A stretch of DNA of 64,000 bases from an uncultured Castellaniella sp. (GCF_937988725.1 NZ_CALKHS010000009.1:434001-498000); one strand, 5' to 3'; positions 34,476 through 43,282 are shown, counted from the stretch's first letter. Program-made: numbers and translations. Notes: generated from the letters alone by a model not told the origin.

Positions 34476-34657
34476 TCCTCGTCCTCCCTGAAATCGCGCG
34501 TGGCGACGAGATTCAGGACGATCACCAATGCGCCGGCCAGAGTCCAGAACAGGAAGCTGCCGTACCAGGCGTTGACGCGATCCAGGAACAGGTAGGGGAC
34601 CCCGTAGCACAGGAGTGCCAGGAGCCAGATGCATGCGAGACTCAGCTTTCTAGCCAT
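34472..34657 (-). CDS. Small membrane partner of the symporter (61 aa)
   Basis: Two hydrophobic segments (LACIWLLALLCYGVPYLFL and WTLAGALVIVLNLVATRDF) with an acidic C-terminus. Small proteins of this shape (DUF3311/DUF997-like) are often coded directly before SSS carriers; the exact family is not certain. It overlaps the symporter by 4 bases and follows pgsA by 24 bp. Confidence 0.75.
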   Translation of the reverse strand: MARKLSLACIWLLALLCYGVPYLFLDRVNAWYGSFLFWTLAGALVIVLNLVATRDFREDEE

Positions 34658-34681
34658 GACGGATGGGAAGTGGAAGACCGA

Positions 34682-35251
34682 TCAGCTGCGGCGCCGGATT
34701 TCCGGCCAGGCCTTTTGCAGGTAATAGCACATCGACCAGACGGTCAGGATGGCGGCCACGACGATCAGGACGGCTCCGATGATGTGGGTGGACACGCCCC
34801 GGATGGGCTGCCAGTACAGCAGACAGGGAATGGCGACCATCTGGGCGGCGGTCTTGAACTTGCCCAGGCGATGCACGGCCACGCTGCTGCTGGCGCCGAT
34901 CTTCGCCATCCATTCGCGCAGGGCGGAAATCGTCAGCTCGCGTCCGATGATGACCAGGGCGATCAGCAGATCGACGCGACCCAGGTCCAGCAGGATCAGG
35001 AGCGCCGCCACCACCATCAGCTTGTCGGCGACCGGGTCCAGGAAGGCGCCGAAGGCCGAGGTCTGGTTCCAGCGCCGGGCCAGATAGCCGTCGAACCAGT
35101 CGGTGACGGCCGCCACGATGAAGGCGATGGCCGCCGCGCTGTCGCGCCAGCCGGAGGCGGTCCAGGCATCCGGCAAGTAGAACAATCCCACGAGCAGCGG
35201 GATCATGGCAATGCGCAGCCAAGTCAGGGCGATGGGGATATTGAACGGCAT
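34682..35251 (-). CDS. pgsA: CDP-diacylglycerol--glycerol-3-phosphate 3-phosphatidyltransferase
   Basis: 189 aa integral membrane enzyme making phosphatidylglycerophosphate. The CDP-alcohol phosphotransferase motif D-x2-DG-x2-AR-x8-G-x3-D-x3-D is in DWFDGYLARRWNQTSAFGAF then LDPVADKL (from residue 51). MPFNIPIALTWLRIAMIPLL at the start is typical. It follows uvrC on the strand by 98 bp, an arrangement common in proteobacteria. Confidence 0.95.
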   Translation of the reverse strand: MPFNIPIALTWLRIAMIPLLVGLFYLPDAWTASGWRDSAAAIAFIVAAVTDWFDGYLARRWNQTSAFGAFLDPVADKLMVVAALLILLDLGRVDLLIALVIIGRELTISALREWMAKIGASSSVAVHRLGKFKTAAQMVAIPCLLYWQPIRGVSTHIIGAVLIVVAAILTVWSMCYYLQKAWPEIRRRS

Positions 35252-35349
35252 GATAGACGTAATACTACCCCAAGCCGATGGCCGGCACGCCGTCCGCATG
35301 CTGGAAAACAGCGGTATTCCGGCGGAATGAGGCCATCTTGCCGCATTCT

Positions 35350-37173
35350 TCAGCGCAAGGCGTGATAGATGCGCTCGGCCAGCTGGCGGGAAATGCCGTC
35401 CACGCTCGCCAGTTCGTCGATGCTGGCGTCCACGACTCCGGAGAAGCCGCCGAAGCGGGCCAGCAGGTTCTTGCGTCGGTGCTGGCCGACGCCTTCGATG
35501 TCTTCCAGGCGCGAGACGTTGCGGGCCTTGGCGCGGCGCGCCCGCATGCCGGTGATGGCGAAACGATGCGCCTCGTCGCGCACTTCCGCCACCAGCATCA
35601 GCGCGGCGGACTCCACCCCCAGCGCCACGGAGGGTCGGCCGTCGACGAAGACCAGAGTTTCCAGGCCGACCTTGCGGTGGTCGCCCTTTTTCACGCCCAC
35701 GATGCGGCTGACGTCCAGGCCCAGCTCTTCGAACACCTGGCGGGCCACCCCGACCTGCCCTTCCCCGCCGTCGATCAGCACGATGTCGGGCAGGTCCGCG
35801 TCGCCGTCGGCCACCCGGCCATAGCGCCGGGTCAGGGCCTGGCGCATGGCGGCGTAGTCGTCCCCGGGCTCGATGCCGGCGATGTTGAAGCGGCGGTACA
35901 GGGAATGCTGCATGGCGTGGTTCTTGTACACCACGCAGGACGCCTGGGTCGCCTCGCCCGCCGTGTGGCTGATGTCGAAGCATTCGATGTGCAGGGCCGC
36001 CAGGGCGTCATCGTCCGTATCCAGGTCGAGCTCCACGGCCAGCGCCAGCGTGCGGGCCTCGCGGGCGCTGGACTCCGACAGACGCTGCGCCAGCGCCATG
36101 CGGGCATTGCGCTGGGCCTGTTCCAGCCAGGCGCGGCGGGCGCCCTGCGGGCGCGACAGGACCCGCACCTTGTGGCCGTGCTGCTCGGCCAGCATGGCGA
36201 TCAGGTCGGGATCCGGCAAGGCGTGCGAACAGACCAGGACGGGCGGCACCGGGTTGTCGGCATAGTGCTGGGCCACGAAGGCCGCCAGCACGTCCTCGGC
36301 CGGTTCGTCCTGGGCCTGGGTGGGAAACAGGGGCTTGTCGCCCAGGTGGCGGCCGGCCCGCACCATGGCCAGATTGACGCACACCCGTCCGCCGGAAATC
36401 TCCACGGCAATGATGTCGGCGCTGTCCTCGCCCACCTGCTCCATGGTCTGCTGCTGCAGGACCTTGGCCAGCGCCCGCATCTGGTCGCGCAGCGCGGCCG
36501 CCTGCTCGAAATCCTGGCGCTCGGACGCCGCCATCATGCGCCGCTCGATATCCTCCAGCACTTCGGTGGTGCGGCCCTCCAGGAAGCGGATGGCGCGCTC
36601 GACGTCGGCCCGGTAGTCCTGCAGGGAAATCTTGTTCACGCAGGGCGCCGAGCACCGGCCGATCTGATGCAGCAGGCAGGGTCGCGTGCGGTGCGCGTAG
36701 ACGCTGTCCTCGCAGGTCCGCAGCTTGAAGACCTTCTGCAGGATCTGGATGGTCTCGCGCACCGCCCAGGAATTGGGATAGGGACCGAAGAAATGCCCCT
36801 TGCCCTGGGTGCTGCCCCGGTAATAGACGATGCGCGGGGCTTCGTGGTCCGTGATGTGCAGGTAGGGGTAGGACTTGTCGTCCCGGAACAGGATGTTGTA
36901 GCGCGGCTTCAGGCGCTTGATGAGGTTGTTTTCCAGGATCAGCGCTTCAGCCTCGGTGCGCGTGACCGTGACCTCGGTGCGCGCGACCCGCGCCAGCATG
37001 TGCTCGATGCGCGGGCCGTGGCCGGTCTTCTGGAAATAGGAACTGACCCGGCGCTTCAGATCGCGAGCCTTGCCCACATACAGGACCTCGCCATCCGCGT
37101 CGATGTGCCGGTAGACGCCCGGCAGATGCGGCAGGTCAGTCAGAAAGGTTTTCAGATCGAAGGCTTCGGGCAC
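35350..37173 (-). CDS. uvrC: UvrABC system endonuclease subunit C
   Basis: 607 aa; makes both incisions in nucleotide excision repair. The N-terminal GIY-YIG nuclease is LPGVYRHIDADGEVLYVGKA; the UVR helix contacting UvrB is near 205-240 (DFEQAAALRDQM); the RNase H-like nuclease has CFDISHTAGE and DIVLIDGGEGQV; tandem helix-hairpin-helix motifs (IEGVGQHRRKNLLARFGGFS; LASVDGISRQLAERIYHALR) end the protein. It overlaps the nagZ 3' end by 38 bp. Confidence 0.97.
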   Translation of the reverse strand: MPEAFDLKTFLTDLPHLPGVYRHIDADGEVLYVGKARDLKRRVSSYFQKTGHGPRIEHMLARVARTEVTVTRTEAEALILENNLIKRLKPRYNILFRDDKSYPYLHITDHEAPRIVYYRGSTQGKGHFFGPYPNSWAVRETIQILQKVFKLRTCEDSVYAHRTRPCLLHQIGRCSAPCVNKISLQDYRADVERAIRFLEGRTTEVLEDIERRMMAASERQDFEQAAALRDQMRALAKVLQQQTMEQVGEDSADIIAVEISGGRVCVNLAMVRAGRHLGDKPLFPTQAQDEPAEDVLAAFVAQHYADNPVPPVLVCSHALPDPDLIAMLAEQHGHKVRVLSRPQGARRAWLEQAQRNARMALAQRLSESSAREARTLALAVELDLDTDDDALAALHIECFDISHTAGEATQASCVVYKNHAMQHSLYRRFNIAGIEPGDDYAAMRQALTRRYGRVADGDADLPDIVLIDGGEGQVGVARQVFEELGLDVSRIVGVKKGDHRKVGLETLVFVDGRPSVALGVESAALMLVAEVRDEAHRFAITGMRARRAKARNVSRLEDIEGVGQHRRKNLLARFGGFSGVVDASIDELASVDGISRQLAERIYHALR

Positions 37174-38182
37174 GGAGATACCTGGGGTCGGACAGAAGCC
37201 CCGTCCAGTCGGGGGACGGGCGGGTCGGCATCAGGCGCCGGATGCGGCGCACGGCCTGGGAATCCAGGGGGCGGCCGTCCAGGGCCGCCAGCAGTTCATC
37301 GGCCAGATCGGGGCGGTTGCACACCAGCACCATGTCGCAGCCCGCTTCCAGCGCCGCGCGGGCGCGGGCATGGATATCACCAGCCACGCTGGCGCCTTCC
37401 ATGGTCAGGTCGTCGGAGAACACCACGCCGTCGTAGGCGAACTGTTCCCGCAGGATGCCGGTCACCCAGCGGCGCGAGAAGCCGGCGGGTTCCGGCGCGA
37501 CCTGGGGATAGATGACGTGCGCCGGCATCACGGCGGGCAGGACCAGGTCGCCCAGCCATCCATAGGGGGCCGCGTCCGCATCCAGGATGTCGGCCAGCGC
37601 ACGGTCGTCCACGGGAATCGCGTGATGGGAATCAGCCGCGACGGCCCCATGGCCCGGGAAATGCTTGCCGCAGGCCGCCATGCCCGCCCGGGCCAGGCCC
37701 TGGATCAGGGCGCGGGCCAGCAGGGACACCACGGCGGGGTCTTCGTGGAAGGCGCGATTGCCGATCACCTGGCTGACGCCGTAATCCAGGTCCAGCACGG
37801 GCGTGAAGCTGAAATCCACCCCGCAGGCCCGCAGTTCGCTGGCCAGCACGAAGCCGGTTTCCGTCGCGCCGTGCAGGGCCGCCTGGGGGTCCTGTTCGTA
37901 CCAGTGGCCCAGGGTCCGCATGGCCGGCAGCGGCGTGAAGCCGTCCGTGCGGAAGCGCTGCACGCGGCCCCCTTCGTGATCGACGGCGATCAGCAGGGGT
38001 TCCTGGCGGGCGGCATGGATGGCGGCGCACAAGGCCGTCAGCTGGGCCCGGTCGGCGAAATTGCGGGCGAAGAGGATGACGCCGCCCACCTGAGGGTGGC
38101 GCAGGCGCAGCCGTTCGGCGTCGGTCAGTTCCAGGCCGGCGACGTCCACCATGACGGGGCCGGGGGGTAAGCGATTCTGCAT
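37136..38182 (-). CDS. nagZ: Beta-N-acetylhexosaminidase NagZ
   Basis: 348 aa, glycoside hydrolase family 3. Cytosolic enzyme of peptidoglycan recycling that removes GlcNAc from muropeptides. Features: VGGVILFARNFADRAQL, IAVDHEGGRVQRFRTDGFT, the loop KHFPGHGAVAADSHH with the catalytic histidine, and the nucleophile Asp in VVFSDDLTMEGA. The start at 38182 gives the usual N-terminus; residue 11 (GPVMVDVAG) is an alternative. It overlaps uvrC. Confidence 0.95.
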   Translation of the reverse strand: MQNRLPPGPVMVDVAGLELTDAERLRLRHPQVGGVILFARNFADRAQLTALCAAIHAARQEPLLIAVDHEGGRVQRFRTDGFTPLPAMRTLGHWYEQDPQAALHGATETGFVLASELRACGVDFSFTPVLDLDYGVSQVIGNRAFHEDPAVVSLLARALIQGLARAGMAACGKHFPGHGAVAADSHHAIPVDDRALADILDADAAPYGWLGDLVLPAVMPAHVIYPQVAPEPAGFSRRWVTGILREQFAYDGVVFSDDLTMEGASVAGDIHARARAALEAGCDMVLVCNRPDLADELLAALDGRPLDSQAVRRIRRLMPTRPSPDWTGLLSDPRYLRARSLRSENLSD

Positions 38183-38269
38183 GAAGGTTCTAACGTCCCG
38201 TCTGATTAGTTCGCACGGCCGGGGCCGGCGTGCGCGCCGGCCATGCCGCGTTGCAAGTTCCCGCGCGGG

Positions 38270-38701
38270 TCAGGGCCGGCCATCGGGCGAGGATTCCGGC
38301 CGGCCTTCGACCACGACGAAGGCGGCCACCATGTCGGATTCATCGGTCATGGACACGTGCGAGCGCCCGAAGCGGGCATCGTACCAGTCCTTCAAGGGAC
38401 CCGACAGATGGATTTCCGGCGCCCCTCCCCGGCGGTTCAGGATCTGCACCCGCGACCAGGTCATGGGCATGTGGATGCCCAGCCCGATGGCCTTGGAAAA
38501 GGCTTCCTTGGCGGCGAAGCGGGTGGCCAGGTACAGGATGCCGCGCCGGGGGTCGCGCGCCAGGCGCCGGGCGTGCACCTGCTGTTCGTCCAGCCCCAGC
38601 ACGCGCCGCACGAAGCGGTCCCCGTGCCGCGCGTAGATGCGCTCGATGCGATCCACCCGCAGCAGATCCGTGCCGATGCCGGCAATGCCCGAACCAGACA
38701 T
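38270..38701 (-). CDS. acpS: Holo-[acyl-carrier-protein] synthase
   Basis: 143 aa. Transfers phosphopantetheine from CoA to apo-ACP. IAGIGTDLLRVDRIE has the magnesium-binding Asp; the second motif is ATRFAAKEAFSKAIGLGI. SMTDESDMVAAFVVVE closes the fold. Slightly longer than usual owing to a C-terminal polar tail. The next gene upstream is orn, 9 bp before its start. Confidence 0.93.
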   Translation of the reverse strand: MSGSGIAGIGTDLLRVDRIERIYARHGDRFVRRVLGLDEQQVHARRLARDPRRGILYLATRFAAKEAFSKAIGLGIHMPMTWSRVQILNRRGGAPEIHLSGPLKDWYDARFGRSHVSMTDESDMVAAFVVVEGRPESSPDGRP

Positions 38702-38710
38702 CCGATCCCC

Positions 38711-39256
38711 CTATAGGCGCAGGAAGTGTTCCCGGTAGTGCTTCAGTTCATTGATGGATTCCTGGATGTCGGCCAGGGCCTCGTGCTTGCTGGCCTTGGT
38801 GAAGCTGCGGTAGACCTCGGGCTTCCAGCGCAGGGACAGTTCCTTGAGGGTGCTGACGTCCAGGTTGCGGTAGTGGAAATAGGCTTCCAGGCGCGGCATG
38901 TACTTCACCATGAAGCGCCGGTCCTGGCCGATCGTATTGCCGCACATGGGCGACTTGCCGGCGGGGACCAGCGGCGCCAGGAATTCCAGCAGGATGTCTT
39001 CCACCCTGGATTCGGTCAGGGTCGACGCCTTGACCCGTTCGATCAGGCCGCTCTTGCCGTGCGTGGACTGATTCCATTTGTCCATGCCGTCCAGCACGGC
39101 GTTGTCCTGATGCACCACCAGCACCGGGGCCTGGGCGACTTCCGTCAGGTCGGGTTCGGTGACAATCAGGGCGATTTCCAGAATGCGTTCTTTTTCGGGA
39201 TCCAGGCCGGACATTTCCATATCCAGCCAGATCAGGCGCTGATCGTTCGCAGCCAT
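38711..39256 (-). CDS. orn: Oligoribonuclease
   Basis: 181 aa DEDDh exonuclease that clears di- to pentanucleotides. The acidic residues are in LIWLDMEMSGLDPEKERILE, GNTIGQDRRFM and the HEALADIQESI box with catalytic His/Asp. The start at 39256 (MAANDQRLIW) is used; a GTG immediately before is unlikely. Diverges from the M48 protease with a 54-bp shared region. Confidence 0.97.
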   Translation of the reverse strand: MAANDQRLIWLDMEMSGLDPEKERILEIALIVTEPDLTEVAQAPVLVVHQDNAVLDGMDKWNQSTHGKSGLIERVKASTLTESRVEDILLEFLAPLVPAGKSPMCGNTIGQDRRFMVKYMPRLEAYFHYRNLDVSTLKELSLRWKPEVYRSFTKASKHEALADIQESINELKHYREHFLRL

Positions 39257-39268
39257 CACCTATAATCC

Positions 39269-39280
39269 TTTCAACTGAAA
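39269..39280. promoter_or_regulatory. Palindrome TTTCAACTGAAA between orn and the protease gene
   Basis: Identical over 12 bases to the core of the operator-like palindrome at the ectR promoter. It lies in the divergent orn/M48 promoter region. It may be a second EctR-type site or coincidence. Confidence 0.3.
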
Positions 39281-39310
39281 ACCCGATTTTCGCATATTGG
39301 CCGGACGGAC

Positions 39311-40555
39311 ATGCTGACCTCCCTGTTTCTCGCCTGCCTGATCGGCGACCTGCTGATCCGCTACTGGCTGGCCCGCCGTCAGATCCGTCACGTCCTGGCT
39401 CACCGCGACACCATCCCGGCCGCATTCGCCGACCACATCAGCCTGCGAAGCCACCAGCGGGCGGCCGACTACACCGTCGCCCGCTGCCAGCTGTCGATGA
39501 TCGAGCGCATCGCCGAAGCCGCCATCCTGCTGGCTCTGACGCTGCTGGGCGGGCTGCAGGCCCTGGACATCGCCCTGGGCCGCGTGATCGAACACGAACT
39601 CTGGCGCCAGCTGGCGCTGGTCGGCTGCGTGCTGGCCCTGCTGGGGGCGGTCGGCCTGGTGTTTTCCGCCTGGCGCACCTTCCGGCTGGAAGCGCGCTAC
39701 GGCTTCAACCGCATGACGCCGCGCCTGTTCCTCACCGACGCCCTGAAGATGCTGCTCATCACCTTGGCGCTGGGCGCCCCGCTGCTGGCGGCCATCCTGT
39801 GGATCATGGGGGCGACCGGCACGGACTGGGCCTGGTGGGCCTGGGGCGTATGGGTGGCCTTCAACCTGCTGGTGCTCTGGCTGTATCCCAGCTTCATCGC
39901 GCCAATCTTCAATCGCTTCACTCCGCTGGACGATCCCGAACTCAGCCAGCGCATCCACGCCCTGGCGCAGCGCTGCCATTTCGGCCTGTCGGGCCTGTTC
40001 GTGATGGACGGCTCGCGCCGCTCGGCGCACGGCAACGCCTATTTCACCGGCTTTGGCCGCCACCGTCGCATCGTCTTCTTCGACACCCTGCTCTCGCGCC
40101 TGAACGCCGACGAGGTCGAGGCCGTGCTGGCCCACGAACTGGGCCATTTCGCCCACCACCACATCCTGCGGCGCATCGTGGTCAGCTTCGTCACCGCGGG
40201 CATCTTCCTGCACCTGCTGGCCTGGCTGTCCACTCAGCTGTGGTTCTATACCGGCCTGGGCATCGTGCCCCAGCTGGGCCGGCCCAACGACGGGCTGGCG
40301 CTGGTGCTGTTCATGCTGACCCTGCCGGTCTTCACGTTCTGGGCCACGCCGCTCGCCAGCCTGCTGTCGCGCCGGGACGAATTCCAGGCGGACCGCTACG
40401 CGGTCCGGCAATGCGGCCCGGAACCCCTGAGCAGCGCCCTGGTCAAGCTCTACGACGACAACGCCGCCACGCTGACGCCGGATCCCCTGCATTCCGCCTG
40501 GTACGACAGCCACCCCTCGGCGGCCGTGCGCATTGCCCACCTGCGCCATGGCTAA
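39311..40555 (+). CDS. M48-family zinc metalloprotease (Ste24-like)
   Basis: 414 aa with N-terminal membrane helices (AAILLALTLLGGLQALDIAL; LALVGCVLALLGAVGLVFS), the CaaX-protease N region, and the zinc motif HELGH in EVEAVLAHELGHFAHHHILR, with a third zinc ligand Glu in DEFQADRYAV. MDGSRRSAHGNAYFTGFGRH is characteristic of Ste24/HtpX-like peptidases. Probably inner-membrane quality control; substrate unknown. Overlaps rsgA by 8 bases. Confidence 0.92.
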   Translation: MLTSLFLACLIGDLLIRYWLARRQIRHVLAHRDTIPAAFADHISLRSHQRAADYTVARCQLSMIERIAEAAILLALTLLGGLQALDIALGRVIEHELWRQLALVGCVLALLGAVGLVFSAWRTFRLEARYGFNRMTPRLFLTDALKMLLITLALGAPLLAAILWIMGATGTDWAWWAWGVWVAFNLLVLWLYPSFIAPIFNRFTPLDDPELSQRIHALAQRCHFGLSGLFVMDGSRRSAHGNAYFTGFGRHRRIVFFDTLLSRLNADEVEAVLAHELGHFAHHHILRRIVVSFVTAGIFLHLLAWLSTQLWFYTGLGIVPQLGRPNDGLALVLFMLTLPVFTFWATPLASLLSRRDEFQADRYAVRQCGPEPLSSALVKLYDDNAATLTPDPLHSAWYDSHPSAAVRIAHLRHG

Positions 40556-41447
40556 GCCGGCGCTGCAGGGTCGCGTCGTCGCAGCCCACGGGCGCCACTA
40601 CCGGGTCGCCATCGACCATACGGACCAGTTGCGCCAATGCTACCCCCGGGGCAAGAAGACCGGCATCGCCGTGGGCGACCGGGTCAGCGTCCTGCCCGAA
40701 GGCGAACAGGAAGGCGCGATCACGGAAATCCTGCCGCGCCGCAATCTGTTCTACCGTTCCGACGCCCAGCGCAGCAAGCTGTTCGCCGCCAACATCGACC
40801 AGCTGCTGCTGGTGCTGGCGTCCGAGCCGGAATTCTCCGAGGACCTGCTGGGCCGCGCCCTGGTGGCGGCCAGCAGCGCCGACATTCCGGCCCACATCGT
40901 GCTGAACAAGTCCGATCTGCCGACCACCGCCGCCGCCCGCGCCCGGCTGGCGGCCACCGAGGCGCTGGGCGTGCCGGTGCACACATTGTGCGCCCTGGAT
41001 GCCGCCCAGGTGCATGAACGCCTGGAGCCGCTGCTGCGGGGACGCTGCACGCTGCTGCTGGGCCAGAGCGGCATGGGCAAATCCACGCTGCTCAACGCCC
41101 TGGTGCCCGACGCCCAGGCCGCGACCCAGGCGCATTCCATCGCCCTGGGCACGGGCCGCCACACGACCACCCACACTCGCCTGTACGCCCTGCCAGGCGG
41201 CGGCGACCTGATCGATTCCCCGGGATTCCAGGCTTTCGGCCTGCAGCATCTGGGGCCGCAGGACATCGAACACGGCTTTCCGGAATTCGCCCCCGCCGTC
41301 GCCCAGTGCCGCTTCTACAACTGCACGCACCAGCACGAACCCGGTTGCGGCGTGCTGGCGGCCGTGACCCGGGGGGAAATCTCCGCGCAGCGCCACGCGC
41401 TGTACCTGCGCATCCTGGCGGAAAACGAGGCCGCCCGGCGCTACTGA
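40548..41447 (+). CDS. rsgA: Ribosome small subunit-dependent GTPase
   Basis: 299 aa circularly permuted GTPase of 30S maturation. OB-fold N-terminus; G4 NKSD in IVLNKSDLP; G1 GQSGMGKSTL; G3 DSPG in LIDSPGFQAFGL; and the zinc-binding C-terminus CRFYNCTHQHEPGC. The ATG at 40548 overlaps the protease stop (ATGGCTAA), showing coupling. Converges on the Nudix gene with a 7-base overlap. Confidence 0.95.
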   Translation: MAKPALQGRVVAAHGRHYRVAIDHTDQLRQCYPRGKKTGIAVGDRVSVLPEGEQEGAITEILPRRNLFYRSDAQRSKLFAANIDQLLLVLASEPEFSEDLLGRALVAASSADIPAHIVLNKSDLPTTAAARARLAATEALGVPVHTLCALDAAQVHERLEPLLRGRCTLLLGQSGMGKSTLLNALVPDAQAATQAHSIALGTGRHTTTHTRLYALPGGGDLIDSPGFQAFGLQHLGPQDIEHGFPEFAPAVAQCRFYNCTHQHEPGCGVLAAVTRGEISAQRHALYLRILAENEAARRY

Positions 41448-42175
41448 CCGTCGGTGGACACACCCGCCGAGGCGGCCAGGAAATAATAGAGATTGCGGAT
41501 CAGGATGGCGGTGGCGCCCCAGATGAAGTAGGACTGCCAGCGCACCGAAAAATAGCAGCGGCCATGCCCCCACGCCGTCTGCAGCTGATGCAGGCGGTGC
41601 TGGGTGGGATCCATCAGCACGCTCAGGGGCACTTCGAAGACCTCGGCGACTTCGGCCTGATCCGCGGTCACATGAAATCCCGGCAGCAGTTCCCCCACCA
41701 CCGGGGTCATCACGAAATGCGTGGTCGTCAACAGGGCGGGCTGCACCCCCATGATCTGGACGAATCGCCGGTCCACGCCGATCTCCTCGCGGGTTTCTCG
41801 CAGCGCGGCCGCCACGGCGTCGGCATCGGTGGATTCGATGCGTCCGCCCGGAAAACTGATCTGTCCGGCGTGATCATGCAGATGCGCGGCCCGCCGGGTG
41901 AACAGGACATTCAGGCCGGTGTCGCGCTGCACCAGGGGCATCAGGACGGCGGCCCGCCGCGCCTGGGCCAGGGCGGGATTGTCGGGCAGGAAGGCCTGGG
42001 CGAAGAGCGGTTCGACATGCCAATCGACTGATCGGCCAAAGGCTTGGCGGATGAAGTCCAGCCGCAGGCAGTCCGGTGGCAGGGGCGGCAGGGGGTTGCC
42101 CGGCAAGATGGGCTGGGCGGCCGGATCAAAACCTGCGGATCGTACGGCATCCGGGGAAGAAATCGGGAGCGTCAT
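41441..42175 (-). CDS. Nudix hydrolase, probable CoA pyrophosphatase
   Basis: 244 aa. The Nudix box is G-x5-E-x7-REVxEE-like: GGRIESTDADAVAAALRETR followed by EEIGV, preceded by the HDHAGQISFPGGR motif typical of the CoA-cleaving NudL subfamily. The C-terminal region HGRCYFSVRWQSYFIWGATA fits the same group. The start at 42175 is taken; the longer frame runs into the rplS terminator. Follows rplS on the same strand. Confidence 0.9.
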   Translation of the reverse strand: MTLPISSPDAVRSAGFDPAAQPILPGNPLPPLPPDCLRLDFIRQAFGRSVDWHVEPLFAQAFLPDNPALAQARRAAVLMPLVQRDTGLNVLFTRRAAHLHDHAGQISFPGGRIESTDADAVAAALRETREEIGVDRRFVQIMGVQPALLTTTHFVMTPVVGELLPGFHVTADQAEVAEVFEVPLSVLMDPTQHRLHQLQTAWGHGRCYFSVRWQSYFIWGATAILIRNLYYFLAASAGVSTDGQ

Positions 42176-42283
42176 GACATCCAAAAGTAAACCGAACCGC
42201 ACATCACTGCAACACCCATCCGCCCGCCCCGTCCGAAAGACAGTCCGCCGCCATCCATCCGCGCCGCGGATGCCACGGCGCGC

Positions 42284-42311
42284 CAAAAACAAAGGCACCC
42301 ATCCGGGTGCC
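42284..42311 (-). terminator. Intrinsic terminator of rplS
   Basis: GGCACCC, loop GGAT, GGGTGCC then TTTGTTTTTG on the minus strand, just past the rplS stop. It separates rplS from the Nudix gene. Confidence 0.8.
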
Positions 42312-42337
42312 TTCGAGGAACAGCGTCGTCGCCTGGA

Positions 42338-42709
42338 TCAGGCGGACTTGCGGACCAGCTTTTCCTTGATGCGGGCGGCCTTGCCCGTACGACCGCGCAG
42401 GTAGTAGAGCTTAGCACGGCGGACATCGCCGCGACGCTTGACTTCGATGGAAGCGATCTGCGGGGAATACAGCTGGAAGGTGCGTTCCACGGCTTCGCCG
42501 GAGGAGATCTTGCGCACGGTGAACGCGGAATTCAGGCCACGGTTGCGGCGGGCGATGACCACGCCTTCGTAAGCCTGGGCGCGCTTGCGCGTGCCTTCGA
42601 CGACGTTCACGCTGACGACCACGGTGTCGCCCGGGCCGAATTCGGGAATGGCGCGGCCTTCGGTCAGGCGCGCAATTTCTTCTTGTTCAAGGGTTTCGAT
42701 GAGATTCAC
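42338..42709 (-). CDS. rplS: 50S ribosomal protein L19
   Basis: 123 aa. NLIETLEQEEIARL start, FGPGDTVVVSVNVVEGTRKR, QAYEGVVIARRNRGLNSAFT, VRKISSGEAVERTFQLYSP and VKRRGDVRRAKLYYLRGRTG are all L19. It starts with GTG at 42709, with GGAG 5 bases upstream; this matches the N-terminus of other L19 proteins. Usual neighbours rpsP, rimM and trmD are absent here; a hypothetical gene stands upstream. Confidence 0.97.
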   Translation of the reverse strand: MNLIETLEQEEIARLTEGRAIPEFGPGDTVVVSVNVVEGTRKRAQAYEGVVIARRNRGLNSAFTVRKISSGEAVERTFQLYSPQIASIEVKRRGDVRRAKLYYLRGRTGKAARIKEKLVRKSA

Positions 42710-42784
42710 GGTAGCTCCGAAAGCATCTTGGATACGGCTATGAAATGAGATTGATGCCGTAGCAGAGGATGCGGTAAACACGTG

Positions 42785-42793
42785 ATTATATCA
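42785..42793 (-). promoter_or_regulatory. Extended -10 promoter for rplS
   Basis: TGATATAAT on the minus strand is a perfect extended -10, about 76 bases before the GTG. No convincing -35. It overlaps the stop of the upstream hypothetical gene and lets rplS be made alone. Confidence 0.6.
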
Positions 42794-43135
42794 GAAGCCC
42801 GCCGCCACACCCAGCCACATCAGGCCAGGAACCATGGCGGCCCAGACCAGCACCATGAGGACATCGCCCGCCAGCGCCGCCAGACGGCGCCAGCCGATGC
42901 CCAGGGCCCGGCGAGGCCGGCGCGCCGCAGCCGCCTGGCGGGCCGGCATGGCGGACGGCGCCGATGCCGCCGGGCGCCGCGCAGCCCCGCGCCCGCTGGA
43001 ACGGCCCGCGAGCCGGCCGCCCCACGACCTGCCCGGCACCCAGGGCCCCTGCAAGGCGCCCGCCGCATCCCCAAGCGGAATGCCTGCCGCGCCGCGCCCT
43101 GCCCATGCCATATCCAAGCCCATTGATCCAGCCAT
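42791..43135 (-). CDS. Hypothetical Ala/Gly/Arg-rich protein with a C-terminal membrane segment (114 aa)
   Basis: AGGAG 8 bases before the ATG at 43135 supports translation. The first ~75 residues are low-complexity (Gly, Ala, Arg, Pro). The end is hydrophobic (LAGDVLMVLVWAAMVPGLMW then LGVAAGF). No family recognised. It stands where trmD/rimM would be expected upstream of rplS. Confidence 0.5.
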   Translation of the reverse strand: MAGSMGLDMAWAGRGAAGIPLGDAAGALQGPWVPGRSWGGRLAGRSSGRGAARRPAASAPSAMPARQAAAARRPRRALGIGWRRLAALAGDVLMVLVWAAMVPGLMWLGVAAGF

Positions 43136-43231
43136 GTCGAGTCTCCTGTGGGTCCGGCGCGCCTGCGCCGGAACTGTGCTTTCATCCAGTAGTCAGGATA
43201 CTGTACAAAGAAACAGTGCTTCATGCAAGAG

Positions 43232-43264
43232 AAAAAAAACCGGCCTCGAAGAGGCCGGTTTTTC
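43232..43264. terminator. Terminator downstream of the peroxiredoxin gene
   Basis: AAAACCGGCCTC, loop GAA, GAGGCCGGTTTT: a perfect stem flanked by A- and T-runs on both sides, so it can work in both directions. It ends the peroxiredoxin transcript, which is read from the right. Confidence 0.85.
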
Positions 43265-43282
43265 ATGGGCGCGATCCGGGGA

